From a virus: DNA of 54,419 nt. The notes below the pieces were generated by a model. The model had not been told where the DNA came from. It made no database searches and saw only the letters and a list, made by a program, of their open reading frames with translations. Positions 1-8,684 of this stretch are shown here, one piece after another. The stretch lies in the IMG/VR virus record IMGVR_UViG_3300025508_000024, positions 1 to 54,419 of that record; one strand, written 5' to 3'. The translations under genes were made by a program, and so were the position numbers. Position 1 is the stretch's first letter. Each line of letters begins with the position of its first letter.

Positions 1-665
1 AATGTGCGCTTGTAACGATCTACTAGTTCACCAGTCTCTGTGTCATACGCATACATAACTTCGTGAGATACCTTGTAGCCATTAAGCAAACCTTCTTGAG
101 TAATCTTCATCTGATACATAGTAGCTCTACGCTCAGCAACTTCTTCACTCAAGCCGTGTTCTTCTATTAACTCTTCTTTCAGTTTAGGATGTACATACTG
201 TAAGTTAACAAAGTTAAAAAACTTCTCAGTGAACTTCTCACCTTTCTCACAGTTACAGTTGTTCATCTTCTGACGAAGAATAGGGTTACGTAAGAATCTA
301 ATCCACATTTTTACAAGTGGTTCAAAATCTACACCCTTGTCAAGTGATTCAAAGATACGGTCAACCAAAGCTTGTGGCATAGGTATACTAGATACTACAC
401 CTTCGTGCTTCAAAAAGAACTCGCCTGTACCTTCGTTGACATAAATCCACGGGCACGCAGTTTCTACAGTTGTTTTGTAGTCTTGGACAGTAAGCTTAGC
501 AAACTCTTCCATGAGTGCATTGTACTCGTCCATAGTTGTAACAGACTGTTGTCTGTCAGATAACTCCATCATTTTTCTATAAGTGTCCTCGGAGTAGTTG
601 ACACTAAACGGCTTGTCGCCGTACGAACCAGATATTTGGTTCTCAATAACATTAATTGTAATCAT
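1..665 (-). CDS. rIIB: rIIB-like protein (3' end beyond window)
   Basis: The ATG at 665 opens a frame of 221 codons that is still open at base 1, so the C-terminus is missing. The segment around residues 100-130 (LVDRIFESLDKGVDFEPL, then a WIRFLRNP stretch) closely resembles the conserved middle of T4 rIIB (LVDRIL.SMEKG..FE), as I recall that sequence. Near the window edge the ITQEGLLNGYKV stretch matches the rIIB ITEDG..AYKV block. It lies directly downstream of an rIIA-like gene on the same strand, the usual rIIA-rIIB order. In T4 the pair affects lysis timing and exclusion by resident prophages; the molecular role is unsettled, and function here is inferred from family and neighbour only. 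Confidence 0.72.
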   Translation of the reverse strand, partial: MITINVIENQISGSYGDKPFSVNYSEDTYRKMMELSDRQQSVTTMDEYNALMEEFAKLTVQDYKTTVETACPWIYVNEGTGEFFLKHEGVVSSIPMPQALVDRIFESLDKGVDFEPLVKMWIRFLRNPILRQKMNNCNCEKGEKFTEKFFNFVNLQYVHPKLKEELIEEHGLSEEVAERRATMYQMKITQEGLLNGYKVSHEVMYAYDTETGELVDRYKRT

Positions 666-721
666 GATAATTAATTAATTAGGGTTAAAAATAATATAAA
701 AATTTTGTTTATACAAGTAAT

Positions 722-743
722 ACAGGGGATATTTCACCCCTGT
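722..743 (-). terminator. Hairpin between rIIA-like and rIIB-like genes
   Basis: A 7-bp perfect inverted repeat (ACAGGGG / CCCCTGT) with an 8-base loop sits just past the rIIA-like stop codon. Read on the minus strand it is not followed at once by a U-run, so it is a weak or attenuating terminator or an RNA-stability element rather than a strong intrinsic terminator. The rIIB-like start lies about 57 bases downstream, behind an A/T-rich stretch. Confidence 0.4.
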
Positions 744-756
744 AACTTGCTGATTA

Positions 757-3498
757 TTACCAGTCTAGCCTGCCTTTAGCGTCCAGGTAAACCTTGATTT
801 CTTTAATAAGATCCTGATCTAAATCATGATCATTATTAGGACAGTATGATACTTCACTAATACAATCCAATAGTGTATGCACACCCTCAGACCACTCTTG
901 AAGCTCATTAAACTTATCCATCAACTCTTGATCTTGACCAATAGCTTCTGGTACATCTAGCACAAAGAGTTCACGACTCTTCTGCTGTATAGCAGCGGCG
1001 TCATCGTTGTCTTTGCAGAAGTTATGCATTTCCACAATCTTCTCGACCATAGGAAATATATCAGTATCTTTCATCCACTGACTTACTCTTACATCCACAT
1101 CAGATGCATTGTATACATCCTGATACTTTTCAAACAAGTCTGGATTAATGTCCTTAAGACAATATAAATATGTCTTATCTGTGATACTCTTCATCTTGTC
1201 TGCAGTGTACCACTTAATTGCGTATTCATCCATAGTATATCCTCCATTAGGTGTTAATTGTAAAAAGAATTCATCAATGTGTTTAACATTAGGATTCATG
1301 CTAATGTGTTTAACATTGCTCTGTGAGACTCTGATAACCTGTGGTGTATCCCAATCAAAATTAGTATTGTGATATACCGTACCGTCATCACTGTTGACTG
1401 TAGTAGTTGGTTTTGTAAACTCACCAGTACCAAGTCTAACAGCTGGAGTATCAAAGAAAAACAGTCTATCGTCTTGACCTTCAGTTCTCCATCCAGGCAT
1501 ATCTTTGTATACTTGACGAATGTTAGGAGCAAAAGGATGTATCATACCACAAGCTACCATCAGTTTATCATCATCAGCTGCAGTACCGTAATAGGTAGTA
1601 CGCTGAGTCTTCATAAGATCTTTTACCTTTGGTTCAATCTTGTCTCTGATGTAGCGGTTGTCACTACCAGAACTATGCCAATGCTTTTCGTTGTATCTAA
1701 AAGTGTATGCAACCATACGCTCTTCTATCTTACGACGTTCAGCTGGTGTAATGTTCTCGAACTGTGCAACCTCCTTTGCTTTAGCAATCTCATCTTTGTA
1801 TTCTTCTAACCACTCTTCATTTACCTCTATGTCGTCATAGTTACGACTGTGAGTAGACTCAGTAATTAACTCAAGAACTCTAGCACGTTTAGCAAGTGCT
1901 TTCTTGCTTGCTTTAACAGACTCAGTACTAACAACAGTACTAGGCTCCCAGTTCTCTACAGGCTTAATACAAATAACAGGACCATCACACTCGTGTATAA
2001 GATACATATCTTTGTACTTGCTATGATTCTCTTCACCCATGATAAAGATGTTATTCTCTCTCAATTGGCTGTAGTTTTCAATAGCATTTCTCTCAATAGT
2101 ATCTTCACCAGTACCATAATCTCTGCTCTTAGTTACAACCTCAACCTTCATACCTCTGAATAAAGCTTTTACAGATTCATTCTTAAGTCTTGGGTCAGGC
2201 CCAAACTTAGGCTTGAGTTGTTCCTGGTCAATAATGTTAGACAATCTACCAAGCACACTACCGCTGTCAGCTTTAGTTAAGACTTTCTTACAAGCTATCA
2301 ACCAAGACACAAAGTCTGTTTGCTTAAGCTCTTCTTGTACAATCTCACTAGCCTCATCAGCAGCTGCTTCAATTACAGACTTGATGTATGCTTTAGTGTT
2401 CTCATTCCATATTACCTTCTCACGTGACGGCGTAACATCTACACCATCTTGCAATACAATCTCTTCACCAGTATCTGGGTCATTGATTACTTGTCTTGCA
2501 GGACATTTGAAAGCAATTGGTCCCCACATCTGCTGCATTTCCAACTCACGGAAATCAACAAAGCCATAGTTAACACCGGTTGGTGCGCCTACATCTTTAG
2601 TTAATACAATGTGCGGTTTACTAAACAAATATGTATCAGAGATAATCAAGTTATCAGAGTTGTGCATAACTCTTGGGTGAATGTTTTCTTCCCTTTCATA
2701 GCCATCTTCTGCAATACGCTTAAATTTAATGTTAGGCATATACATCAACTGCTCTTCTACCGCATCACGGTAATCTCGTCTGTTGTGCTTTTTGACCCCA
2801 AACGATATTATGGTTTGATTCTTTGCTTTGGCATCTTCATAGTATACCTTAGTTCCATCACTAAGTGTAATGTAAGGATTAGGCTGCCCTAGTCCTGGAT
2901 TAAACGCAGGTATAATAAAGTCTGTCTTGTAATTGTAACAGTTCATTTTGAACCTCCTACCATTATGTACAGTCTCTATAGTATAGAAATCCACACCAGT
3001 TGACAATGCAACCTTGGCACCAAGACCAAACGCACCGAAGTTCTCAGCTGTATTACGCTTAGTTGAATAACCAAGCTCAAGCACACCTTCCAAACGACGT
3101 TCACCAATACCAACACCGTGGTCTTTTATCGTAACTACATCGCAGTATCCTGTTCCTTCATTCTCTTTGTATGTAATTAGTACGTCGTTGTTTTCTGTAT
3201 CTAAATGATCCAGATTGTAATAGTTAATATCAAAGTTACTATCATTATATTGCTCGCCGTGGCGCTCAATGTAGTAATCTTCTGCTTTAGCTTTACCAGT
3301 TAGTATCTCTATAGCCATCTCCTTCTCACGTTGCGCATCGGCACCATTGGTAGCCAACTCACGCACTGTAGACGGGATAGGTGTAGAGTACTGTGTAGAC
3401 TGCAAGATGTCAAATACCATCTTTTCAGCGCCCTTGTTAATCTTCTTAGCAAGGCCTTCAGATCCTTTGATCTGCTTATCAATCGTTTTTATACTCAT
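757..3498 (-). CDS. rIIA: rIIA-like GHKL ATPase
   Basis: A 913-residue protein with an N-terminal GHKL (Hsp90/gyrase/histidine-kinase type) ATP-binding fold. The N-box has E47, N51 and D54 in RELATNGAD, the G1 box is DHGVGIG at 126-132, and the G2 glycine loop is GAFGLGAK at 155-162. The long C-terminal part has no motif I recognise. GHKL domain plus the adjacent rIIB-like gene identifies it as an rIIA-like protein, somewhat longer than T4 rIIA. In T4, rIIA is membrane-associated and acts with rIIB in lysis control and exclusion resistance. The start at 3498 overlaps the upstream gene by 20 bases, so the two are probably translationally coupled. Confidence 0.8.
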   Translation of the reverse strand: MSIKTIDKQIKGSEGLAKKINKGAEKMVFDILQSTQYSTPIPSTVRELATNGADAQREKEMAIEILTGKAKAEDYYIERHGEQYNDSNFDINYYNLDHLDTENNDVLITYKENEGTGYCDVVTIKDHGVGIGERRLEGVLELGYSTKRNTAENFGAFGLGAKVALSTGVDFYTIETVHNGRRFKMNCYNYKTDFIIPAFNPGLGQPNPYITLSDGTKVYYEDAKAKNQTIISFGVKKHNRRDYRDAVEEQLMYMPNIKFKRIAEDGYEREENIHPRVMHNSDNLIISDTYLFSKPHIVLTKDVGAPTGVNYGFVDFRELEMQQMWGPIAFKCPARQVINDPDTGEEIVLQDGVDVTPSREKVIWNENTKAYIKSVIEAAADEASEIVQEELKQTDFVSWLIACKKVLTKADSGSVLGRLSNIIDQEQLKPKFGPDPRLKNESVKALFRGMKVEVVTKSRDYGTGEDTIERNAIENYSQLRENNIFIMGEENHSKYKDMYLIHECDGPVICIKPVENWEPSTVVSTESVKASKKALAKRARVLELITESTHSRNYDDIEVNEEWLEEYKDEIAKAKEVAQFENITPAERRKIEERMVAYTFRYNEKHWHSSGSDNRYIRDKIEPKVKDLMKTQRTTYYGTAADDDKLMVACGMIHPFAPNIRQVYKDMPGWRTEGQDDRLFFFDTPAVRLGTGEFTKPTTTVNSDDGTVYHNTNFDWDTPQVIRVSQSNVKHISMNPNVKHIDEFFLQLTPNGGYTMDEYAIKWYTADKMKSITDKTYLYCLKDINPDLFEKYQDVYNASDVDVRVSQWMKDTDIFPMVEKIVEMHNFCKDNDDAAAIQQKSRELFVLDVPEAIGQDQELMDKFNELQEWSEGVHTLLDCISEVSYCPNNDHDLDQDLIKEIKVYLDAKGRLDW

Positions 3499-3790
3499 GT
3501 CTATTTATTTTACTTTGTTCGTGTATTTCATTTAGTTCAGCTGATAGCTCAGCATACTTAATCTCTCTAAAGAATTGTTGTTGTACATCTCTGACTAGTA
3601 TGAAAAACTCCAAACCATATACCGGTTCAAAGACTTTATCAAACTTCTCAAGATCTTCAAGGTATCCAAATGTATTGTACCTTGTTTCTTCATACAACTT
3701 ATTAAGTTGCTTGGCTGTATCACTGTGACCTTTGGACATATCTATCCCAAGCCCATCCAGACGGAGGACCAAATCTTCTGTGTATTCCAT
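3479..3790 (-). CDS. Hypothetical protein, 103 aa
   Basis: No family recognised. The protein is charged and mostly helical in character, with Glu/Lys/Gln-rich C-terminal heptad-like spacing (about residues 70-100) that could form a short coiled coil. It has no signal peptide or membrane segment. It sits tightly between the PD-(D/E)XK nuclease gene (4-base gap) and rIIA (20-base overlap), so it belongs to the same early minus-strand operon. The tight packing supports it as a real gene; the function is unknown. Confidence 0.65.
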   Translation of the reverse strand: MEYTEDLVLRLDGLGIDMSKGHSDTAKQLNKLYEETRYNTFGYLEDLEKFDKVFEPVYGLEFFILVRDVQQQFFREIKYAELSAELNEIHEQSKINRHEYKND

Positions 3791-3793
3791 AAA

Positions 3794-4237
3794 TTAAAGT
3801 TGTTTAATTAATTCTATTGTTTGTAGCACCTGGCCTTGATTTTTAGGCAGGTATAATACTGGAGGATTCTCCAGTTCCATGAGGTGTTTCTTAAACATCT
3901 TCCACTTCAAAGGGAAGACATCATTTGCAAAACCTTTTACTTCTATAATCCATTTACCATTAGGATCTACAAAGTCAGGAGTATATGTAATATCCCTAAC
4001 CTTATATCCACTATCGATATAACCTTTTGTTTTGTGAGGCTCGTGGCACTCAGCTGTATAATGAAAACCTTCTAGTAAAACATACTTCTTCTTTTCATAC
4101 AAAGATTTAATCTCTGCATCTTCTAGTTTCTTATACGTAAAAAGTTCAAGCTTAGACCTGAACTTAATACCCTTATAAACCTTAGCGGTAGCGTTTCTTA
4201 CTTTTTTGTTTTTTGGTTTTCGTGTACGTCGCTTCAC
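3794..4237 (-). CDS. PD-(D/E)XK nuclease, DUF1064-like
   Basis: A 147-residue protein with a very basic N-terminus (about residues 1-15), then KVYKGIKFRSKLELFTYKKL, which matches the N-terminal signature of the DUF1064 phage nuclease group (Y.G..F.SKLE..Y). The catalytic core is YTPDFVDPNGKWIIEVKGF: the PD, E and K of the PD-(D/E)XK fold are all present. Proteins of this group are thought to act as endonucleases or junction resolvases in phage recombination or packaging; the substrate here is not shown. The gene overlaps the primase stop by four bases (ATGA), placing it in the replication operon. Confidence 0.75.
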   Translation of the reverse strand: MKRRTRKPKNKKVRNATAKVYKGIKFRSKLELFTYKKLEDAEIKSLYEKKKYVLLEGFHYTAECHEPHKTKGYIDSGYKVRDITYTPDFVDPNGKWIIEVKGFANDVFPLKWKMFKKHLMELENPPVLYLPKNQGQVLQTIELIKQL

Positions 4238-5226
4238 AATTGTATGTCTATCAATGTTTGTAATCCTTCTGTTTGTTTAAAGTGCGCAACATAGTCTGAC
4301 GGATCTTTTAATTGATACTCGTCAGGTATGAGAATGTTCTTCATAGGATAATATTCTTTACAAATCTTTTTAGCCATGGTCTGACCAGGATTGTTGGGAT
4401 TAGTAAAGTCATTATCATAAAAGACTGCAACTTGTTTAAATCTCTGTTTTAGTTCTTCGATTGTACTGCGCAGTGGCAATTGCATTTCTGATTGCATGGC
4501 GACTGCAGAGATACCCATCTCGAAAAGGCACATAACATCTTTGAGAGATGATGCGATAATGCAGAGATCCCCTTTGTTAGGTAATTGATCATATCCTTGA
4601 ATTTGTTTAGAGTTAGTATTGCTCATCCACTTTACTTCTTCGTAAGGTGAATAAATTTTGTATTTCCTACCTATTTTATATGCATAGCTAAGCTTACATG
4701 TAAATCTACTGTCATTAATCCAGTAGTGTGAGATAGGGCTAACTGCAAACTTAGTCAAAGTTTTTTTACTAATCAAGTATTGAGACCAAAAATCTGCATC
4801 TTTACGCTTCCAAGGCCTAGACTTCTTTTTAATTATAGTTACTTTTTTGTTTTCAATCTTTATTTTAGATTGATACCCAAGGTAACCTTTGGTGAAAGCC
4901 ATCTCCTCTTTGCTTGATGCAAGATTAAGACCAAAGTCATTGTCAATTATACGAAGAGCAGAATAAAAAGAAACATTGTATGCTGCCATGACATAACCAA
5001 AGCAATCAAATTTATGATCCGGATAAGCAAAGTCTTTGTACAAAAGTCTACCTTTCCAAAGTATAATATAAACACCTGGTTTCTTATCCTGTCTAATCTC
5101 ACTGCAAAATTTAACACCCAACTGTTTAAAAGAATTACAATAGTATGCAAATATATCTACCTCACTAATCTTTGATAGTATTCTATCAGGCGTCAATACA
5201 TCCTCACTACTTCTGCTTTTAATCAT
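4234..5226 (-). CDS. DNA primase, TOPRIM type
   Basis: A 330-residue primase-like protein. The N-terminal half has the layout of DnaG-type catalytic regions (FCSEIRQDKKPGVYIILW, then GRLLYKDFA) without a visible CHC2 zinc finger. The C-terminal TOPRIM-like domain spans about residues 219-311: a strand and turn IIASSLKDV (224-231), FYDNDF with acidic D271 and D273, and a late KDPSD (307-311). The first TOPRIM glutamate, usually in an EG.KD context, appears replaced by serine, while the KD and DND elements are kept. It should make primers for the PolA polymerase with the DnaB-like helicase. It follows a terminator, so it may have its own weaker promoter. Family call good; enzymatic competence not proven. 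Confidence 0.75.
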   Translation of the reverse strand: MIKSRSSEDVLTPDRILSKISEVDIFAYYCNSFKQLGVKFCSEIRQDKKPGVYIILWKGRLLYKDFAYPDHKFDCFGYVMAAYNVSFYSALRIIDNDFGLNLASSKEEMAFTKGYLGYQSKIKIENKKVTIIKKKSRPWKRKDADFWSQYLISKKTLTKFAVSPISHYWINDSRFTCKLSYAYKIGRKYKIYSPYEEVKWMSNTNSKQIQGYDQLPNKGDLCIIASSLKDVMCLFEMGISAVAMQSEMQLPLRSTIEELKQRFKQVAVFYDNDFTNPNNPGQTMAKKICKEYYPMKNILIPDEYQLKDPSDYVAHFKQTEGLQTLIDIQL

Positions 5227-5240
5227 AGTTTGCGAATTTA

Positions 5241-5273
5241 AAATAAAAAAGGGTAGCTTTTACACTACCCTTT
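5241..5273 (-). terminator. Intrinsic terminator after the SSB-like gene
   Basis: On the minus strand a 9-bp stem AAAGGGTAG / CTACCCTTT closes an 8-base loop and is followed by a T-rich run (TTTTTTATTT). This is a good intrinsic terminator placed between the SSB-like gene (ending at 5332) and the primase gene (starting at 5226). It fits high expression of the SSB-like protein with reduced read-through into primase. Confidence 0.8.
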
Positions 5274-5331
5274 ATTATTTGATTAACTAGGCCATATAAC
5301 CACTAGGTTACAAGGCCATACTACTATAATG

Positions 5332-6081
5332 TTACACCCAGTCTTCATCTTCTGATACATTATCAGAGTCAGCATCTGGAGTAACAACGGCTAGTTCAGG
5401 ACTAAATGCACCCCAAGCTAACGTCGTGTCAAACTCTGCATTGAATGTTCCATAATCATCATTAAGATTCTTAACGAACAAGTCATCACGTTGAGGTTTT
5501 ACACGACCAAATACTTTTGTGTACACAGTCTGATACTTACCATCTTTAACACCAATCAGTAATCTAACTTCATTACTCTCTAGAAGTTTAACCAAAGCTT
5601 TAACCTCAGTTACATCACCCTTAACAATCTTAGCTATACTATCAAAGTAAGCCTCATCGCCATTAGCAACGTTAGCCCACTGCTTAACAAAATTGATAAG
5701 AGTTTCTTCACCGGTCAATGCTTTACGCAAACCTTCTTTCTTGAACCAATCATACTCAGGCTCACCGTCAGACCAAGTAGACTGACCAATAGCATTAATC
5801 CACTGGTTCTTACCTGTCTGAGATACACGCTCTGATCCGTTCATAAGAAGATCAAATCTTGTAGTAAGATCTTCATTCTTAATCCAGAAAGTTAGTTTGA
5901 AATACTCAGTTCCGTTTAGTTCAACAAAATAGTTTGGGTCTTGTTTTACCATGATGCCCAATTCGTGCAGCTCAGCCATTGTAGGGTTTACTGCGATTAC
6001 TTTGAAGTTGCCAAGGCCTGAAAATAGTTTAATACCTCCGCCTGCAACTTCGACATTACTGTCATTGCTTTTAATAGCCAT
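5332..6081 (-). CDS. Putative single-stranded DNA-binding protein
   Basis: A 249-residue soluble protein ending in a strongly acidic tail (PDADSDNVSEDEDWV). Such tails are typical of replication SSBs, including T7 gp2.5 and T4 gp32, which use them to contact polymerase, helicase and recombinase. The body is rich in aromatic and basic residues in beta-strand-like stretches (YFVELNGTEYFKLTFWIK). I do not recognise a named OB-fold family, so the call rests on the tail, size and context: it is next to a Sak4-like ATPase, a group known to act with cognate SSBs, and is followed by its own terminator. An alternative is a recombination mediator or annealing protein. Confidence 0.5.
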   Translation of the reverse strand: MAIKSNDSNVEVAGGGIKLFSGLGNFKVIAVNPTMAELHELGIMVKQDPNYFVELNGTEYFKLTFWIKNEDLTTRFDLLMNGSERVSQTGKNQWINAIGQSTWSDGEPEYDWFKKEGLRKALTGEETLINFVKQWANVANGDEAYFDSIAKIVKGDVTEVKALVKLLESNEVRLLIGVKDGKYQTVYTKVFGRVKPQRDDLFVKNLNDDYGTFNAEFDTTLAWGAFSPELAVVTPDADSDNVSEDEDWV

Positions 6082-6099
6082 AATAAATTAGTTTAATAA

Positions 6100-6480
6100 T
6101 TAAAATTCATCTTCATCTTCACCATACTCTCCTATAAAAGGATCTTCCTGTTGTAACTCAGGTGTAGCTGCTATAGTAGACATAGCTTCTTGGTGTACAT
6201 CTGGTTCTTCTACAGGAATACTAGTCTGATTAGGATCTGCAGCTGTATCATCAACAAAGTTGAAAGACAACTTACGGACCTTTCTAGCTTTCTTACCCTT
6301 CAATGCTGGGTGCTGGAACATCTGTGTTACTTCCCACTTCTCAAGACCATACTTCTCTTGAATACCTGGACGGTCAACGCCGTTGTCCAAGTCTTCCAGA
6401 ATCATAGATACTGTAATAGTGTTTGGTGTTTCGTTTTTCTGCGTGACCTCGCCAGGGTTGTTTGTGCGTGCTTCAATCAT
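6100..6480 (-). CDS. Hypothetical protein with acidic tail, 126 aa
   Basis: No named family. Residues about 20-60 (TVSMILEDLDNGVDRPGIQEKYGLEKWEV and on) read like a helix-turn-helix: two helices with a turn near the GVDRPGIQEKYG stretch, followed by basic KGKKARKVRK. The C-terminal third is acidic and Pro/Gln-rich, ending GEYGEDEDEF, similar in character to the SSB-like tail next door. It lies 19 bases upstream of the SSB-like gene and 19 bases after the Sak4-like ATPase, so it is probably a DNA-handling partner in replication or recombination. Function inferred from context only. Confidence 0.6.
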   Translation of the reverse strand: MIEARTNNPGEVTQKNETPNTITVSMILEDLDNGVDRPGIQEKYGLEKWEVTQMFQHPALKGKKARKVRKLSFNFVDDTAADPNQTSIPVEEPDVHQEAMSTIAATPELQQEDPFIGEYGEDEDEF

Positions 6481-6499
6481 GATTTAAAATTTTACGCGG

Positions 6500-7201
6500 T
6501 TAATCAATAAATATTTCTGACCAATTTAGAGGCATGGTCTTACCTTTTAGGTGGTGACAACGTGAACCAGCTGTTACATCATCCAAAGAGTTGAAAGAAA
6601 CCATAGTTTCATCCTCTTCTCTGTAAATATAACCAACAGCATCAGCGTTAGCACATGTAATCTGCTTGATCTTACCAGTCAAGTCAAGGTCCTTTACAGC
6701 AACCTCTTTGCCTTTCTTCTCAAGCATCTTGTCCTTTAGGTGGCCAACTAAGATAACATGATCCGCTAGTTTATTCAGTCTGTCTATCCATTTCTTGTAG
6801 GCTATACGTAAATATAAATAGCCAGCGCCGTTTGGCAATGATAGGACTGATGCACCAGGGTTCTTCTGTTCAAAGTTCTTACCCATAGGAGTTTGCATGT
6901 ATATAGTTTTAGCTTCAGCTTCACACCATTCCTCCAACTTGGAGATAGTGTCAATAGCCACATACTTGTATGGTCTACCATCTTTTATGATAGCTTTCCC
7001 AACTTCACCAAGTTCTTTTAAGCTGCTAACTTTAATCTTCAAGGCATCAACCATGTCTGAGCCTTCTTCAAGGTCAATGATTAAACAATCCTTTAATTGT
7101 GACAATACTGTAGTCTTACCTATCTTAGGTGGACCATAGATTATCATGTTCTTAGGCGACTTACGGCTCGCCTTGACCACAGTTTTTGGTAACTCCATCA
7201 T
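6500..7201 (-). CDS. Sak4-like RecA-fold ATPase (AAA_24 type)
   Basis: A 233-residue P-loop ATPase. Walker A is GPPKIGKT at 23-30 and the Walker B strand is YKYVAIDT with D84. A later HVILVGHLKDK strand is typical of the phage AAA_24/Sak4 group, a minimal RecA/Rad51-like core. Sak4 proteins promote single-strand annealing and homologous recombination together with the phage SSB, and here a putative SSB lies two genes downstream. The start overlaps the helicase stop by four bases (ATGA). There is no separate N-terminal or C-terminal domain, as expected for the family. Confidence 0.75.
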   Translation of the reverse strand: MMELPKTVVKASRKSPKNMIIYGPPKIGKTTVLSQLKDCLIIDLEEGSDMVDALKIKVSSLKELGEVGKAIIKDGRPYKYVAIDTISKLEEWCEAEAKTIYMQTPMGKNFEQKNPGASVLSLPNGAGYLYLRIAYKKWIDRLNKLADHVILVGHLKDKMLEKKGKEVAVKDLDLTGKIKQITCANADAVGYIYREEDETMVSFNSLDDVTAGSRCHHLKGKTMPLNWSEIFID

Positions 7202-8145
7202 TTTCTTTCTTTAATATTAAATGTACTCATGTCTGCTTCATAACCAATCATACCAAGCAAGCCGTCACGATTCTTTTCCATATGACATGCGAGTAACCCT
7301 TGCGGGTTCTCACCGCAGTATGTATCTGTGATACCATACAAGTCATAAGGACGATTAAGAATCATAACTACATGTGCATCCTGGCCAATACTATCACCAC
7401 CAAACAAATCTGTTAGTAGTGGCTGGTACTGATTCTTAGCACGATGTTCTTGTTCTATGTTACGATTGAGCTGTGATAATAATATATTAATAACTCCAAG
7501 TTTTGATTGCATCCACATGCAACCCTTAGATACTGTGTTTAGTCTGCGCAACTCTGTTTCTTCATTGCCACGTATCAAACGTGAGTGGTCAAATAAGTTG
7601 ATCACTGTGTGCTCAGGATGCTGACTAAATAGTTCTTCGTTAGTATTCATTATGTATTCCATACTACGAGGAACATTGTTAAAGTATATAGGATAGTTCT
7701 TATACTTCTGAACTTTTGCCGCATAGATACCAAAGTCTTTATCAGACAATGTATTATCTACAGACAGTAGTTCAGCCATTTGTTTTTGAACATCCTTTGA
7801 TGCTGACCGCATCACCTGCTGGTAACCGGGCATCTCAAAGGTCCAATACAATACAATTATTTTCTTGTGCCTGTTAGTATCAAGCACATCAAAGATTAGC
7901 TGGTTGCTGAATGCTGATTTACCAACACCAGGACGACCAGCAACTACATACATCTTACCCTTTTGTAGGCCACCTAGAAGATTCCTGTTAAGTCTTTTCC
8001 AGGACGTAGCTAGTACGTTCCGTTGCCCTTTCTTAGCCTGTTTGACTATAGCAACAGATTGATTTACCGCCCTGTCTATTCTTTGAAATCCTCTAGTTTG
8101 AAATACGTTAGAGTCTTCTTGTGATTCTTTCTTGTTCTCCTGCAT
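7198..8145 (-). CDS. DnaB-like replicative helicase (SF4)
   Basis: A 315-residue RecA-fold helicase core. Walker A is GRPGVGKS at 70-77, followed by FSNQLIFDVL, a typical DnaB/T7 gp4 helix. The strand VLYWTFEMP carries the conserved glutamate after Walker A, the HTVINLFDHSRL segment is Walker B-like, and VINILLSQLNR is the sensor/arginine region. The protein lacks the N-terminal collar domain of cellular DnaB. It would unwind the fork 5'-3' as a hexamer ahead of PolA and recruit the separate primase. It overlaps the upstream gene (8108-8653) by 38 bases, suggesting tight coupling with a loader-like partner. Confidence 0.85.
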   Translation of the reverse strand: MQENKKESQEDSNVFQTRGFQRIDRAVNQSVAIVKQAKKGQRNVLATSWKRLNRNLLGGLQKGKMYVVAGRPGVGKSAFSNQLIFDVLDTNRHKKIIVLYWTFEMPGYQQVMRSASKDVQKQMAELLSVDNTLSDKDFGIYAAKVQKYKNYPIYFNNVPRSMEYIMNTNEELFSQHPEHTVINLFDHSRLIRGNEETELRRLNTVSKGCMWMQSKLGVINILLSQLNRNIEQEHRAKNQYQPLLTDLFGGDSIGQDAHVVMILNRPYDLYGITDTYCGENPQGLLACHMEKNRDGLLGMIGYEADMSTFNIKERK

Positions 8146-8653
8146 CGTCGTCTATATTTGTGTATTTTTCCCAAGTGTGATTGTTTATCCACACTTCAAG
8201 ATTTTGTAAGTATTCTAATCTTTGTTTGTCTACCTTCAGCTGAACATGTAATAGTTTCATAATACGATCATGCACGTGCCTTCTATCCAAAACAATCTTT
8301 CTATACCTTTCTTTGGCTTTAAAGTTTGTCTTGGCATCTGGATCTGAAGCATGTAATACCCTGATACCATTAGATGTTCTAACTTTCATAGGATACGTAG
8401 CCAAAAGCTGAGCAAACATCTGATCAAAATCAGAAGCAAACAAATCAATAAACTTCTGCCTAACAATGTATGTGTCATAGCCTTCAGGGCCAATCTTAAC
8501 GAATCCTTTCTCTTGTAAGTCATCCCAGTTAGGGTTTAATTTTAGATTAGACAGAGTCTTAAATCCTTTTCTGTATATAGCATACAAAGCAAGATAATCA
8601 TCTGCACTTATCTCATTTTCAGTTAATAAATTAATGTCAATTTCTAATTGCAT
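8108..8653 (-). CDS. Hypothetical replication protein, possible helicase partner
   Basis: 181 residues, no recognised family. The N-terminal half has alternating helices that could be a winged helix (ADDYLALYAIYRKGF, then LQEKGFVKIGPEGYDTYIV). The C-terminal half is long helices ending LEYLQNLEVWINNHTWEKY and an acidic/basic tail. A winged helix followed by a helical domain, encoded immediately before and overlapping the replicative helicase, is the arrangement seen for some phage helicase loaders or replication initiators. That role is inference from architecture and position only. Confidence 0.6.
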   Translation of the reverse strand: MQLEIDINLLTENEISADDYLALYAIYRKGFKTLSNLKLNPNWDDLQEKGFVKIGPEGYDTYIVRQKFIDLFASDFDQMFAQLLATYPMKVRTSNGIRVLHASDPDAKTNFKAKERYRKIVLDRRHVHDRIMKLLHVQLKVDKQRLEYLQNLEVWINNHTWEKYTNIDDDAGEQERITRRL

Positions 8654-8684
8654 AAGCTTATAAATTTACGAAAAATGCGCCTGA

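Noticed and set aside
1148-2892. Several plus-strand ORFs opposite the rIIA-like gene
   Set aside because: Antisense shadows of a 913-residue gene with intact motifs; no independent starts or neighbours.
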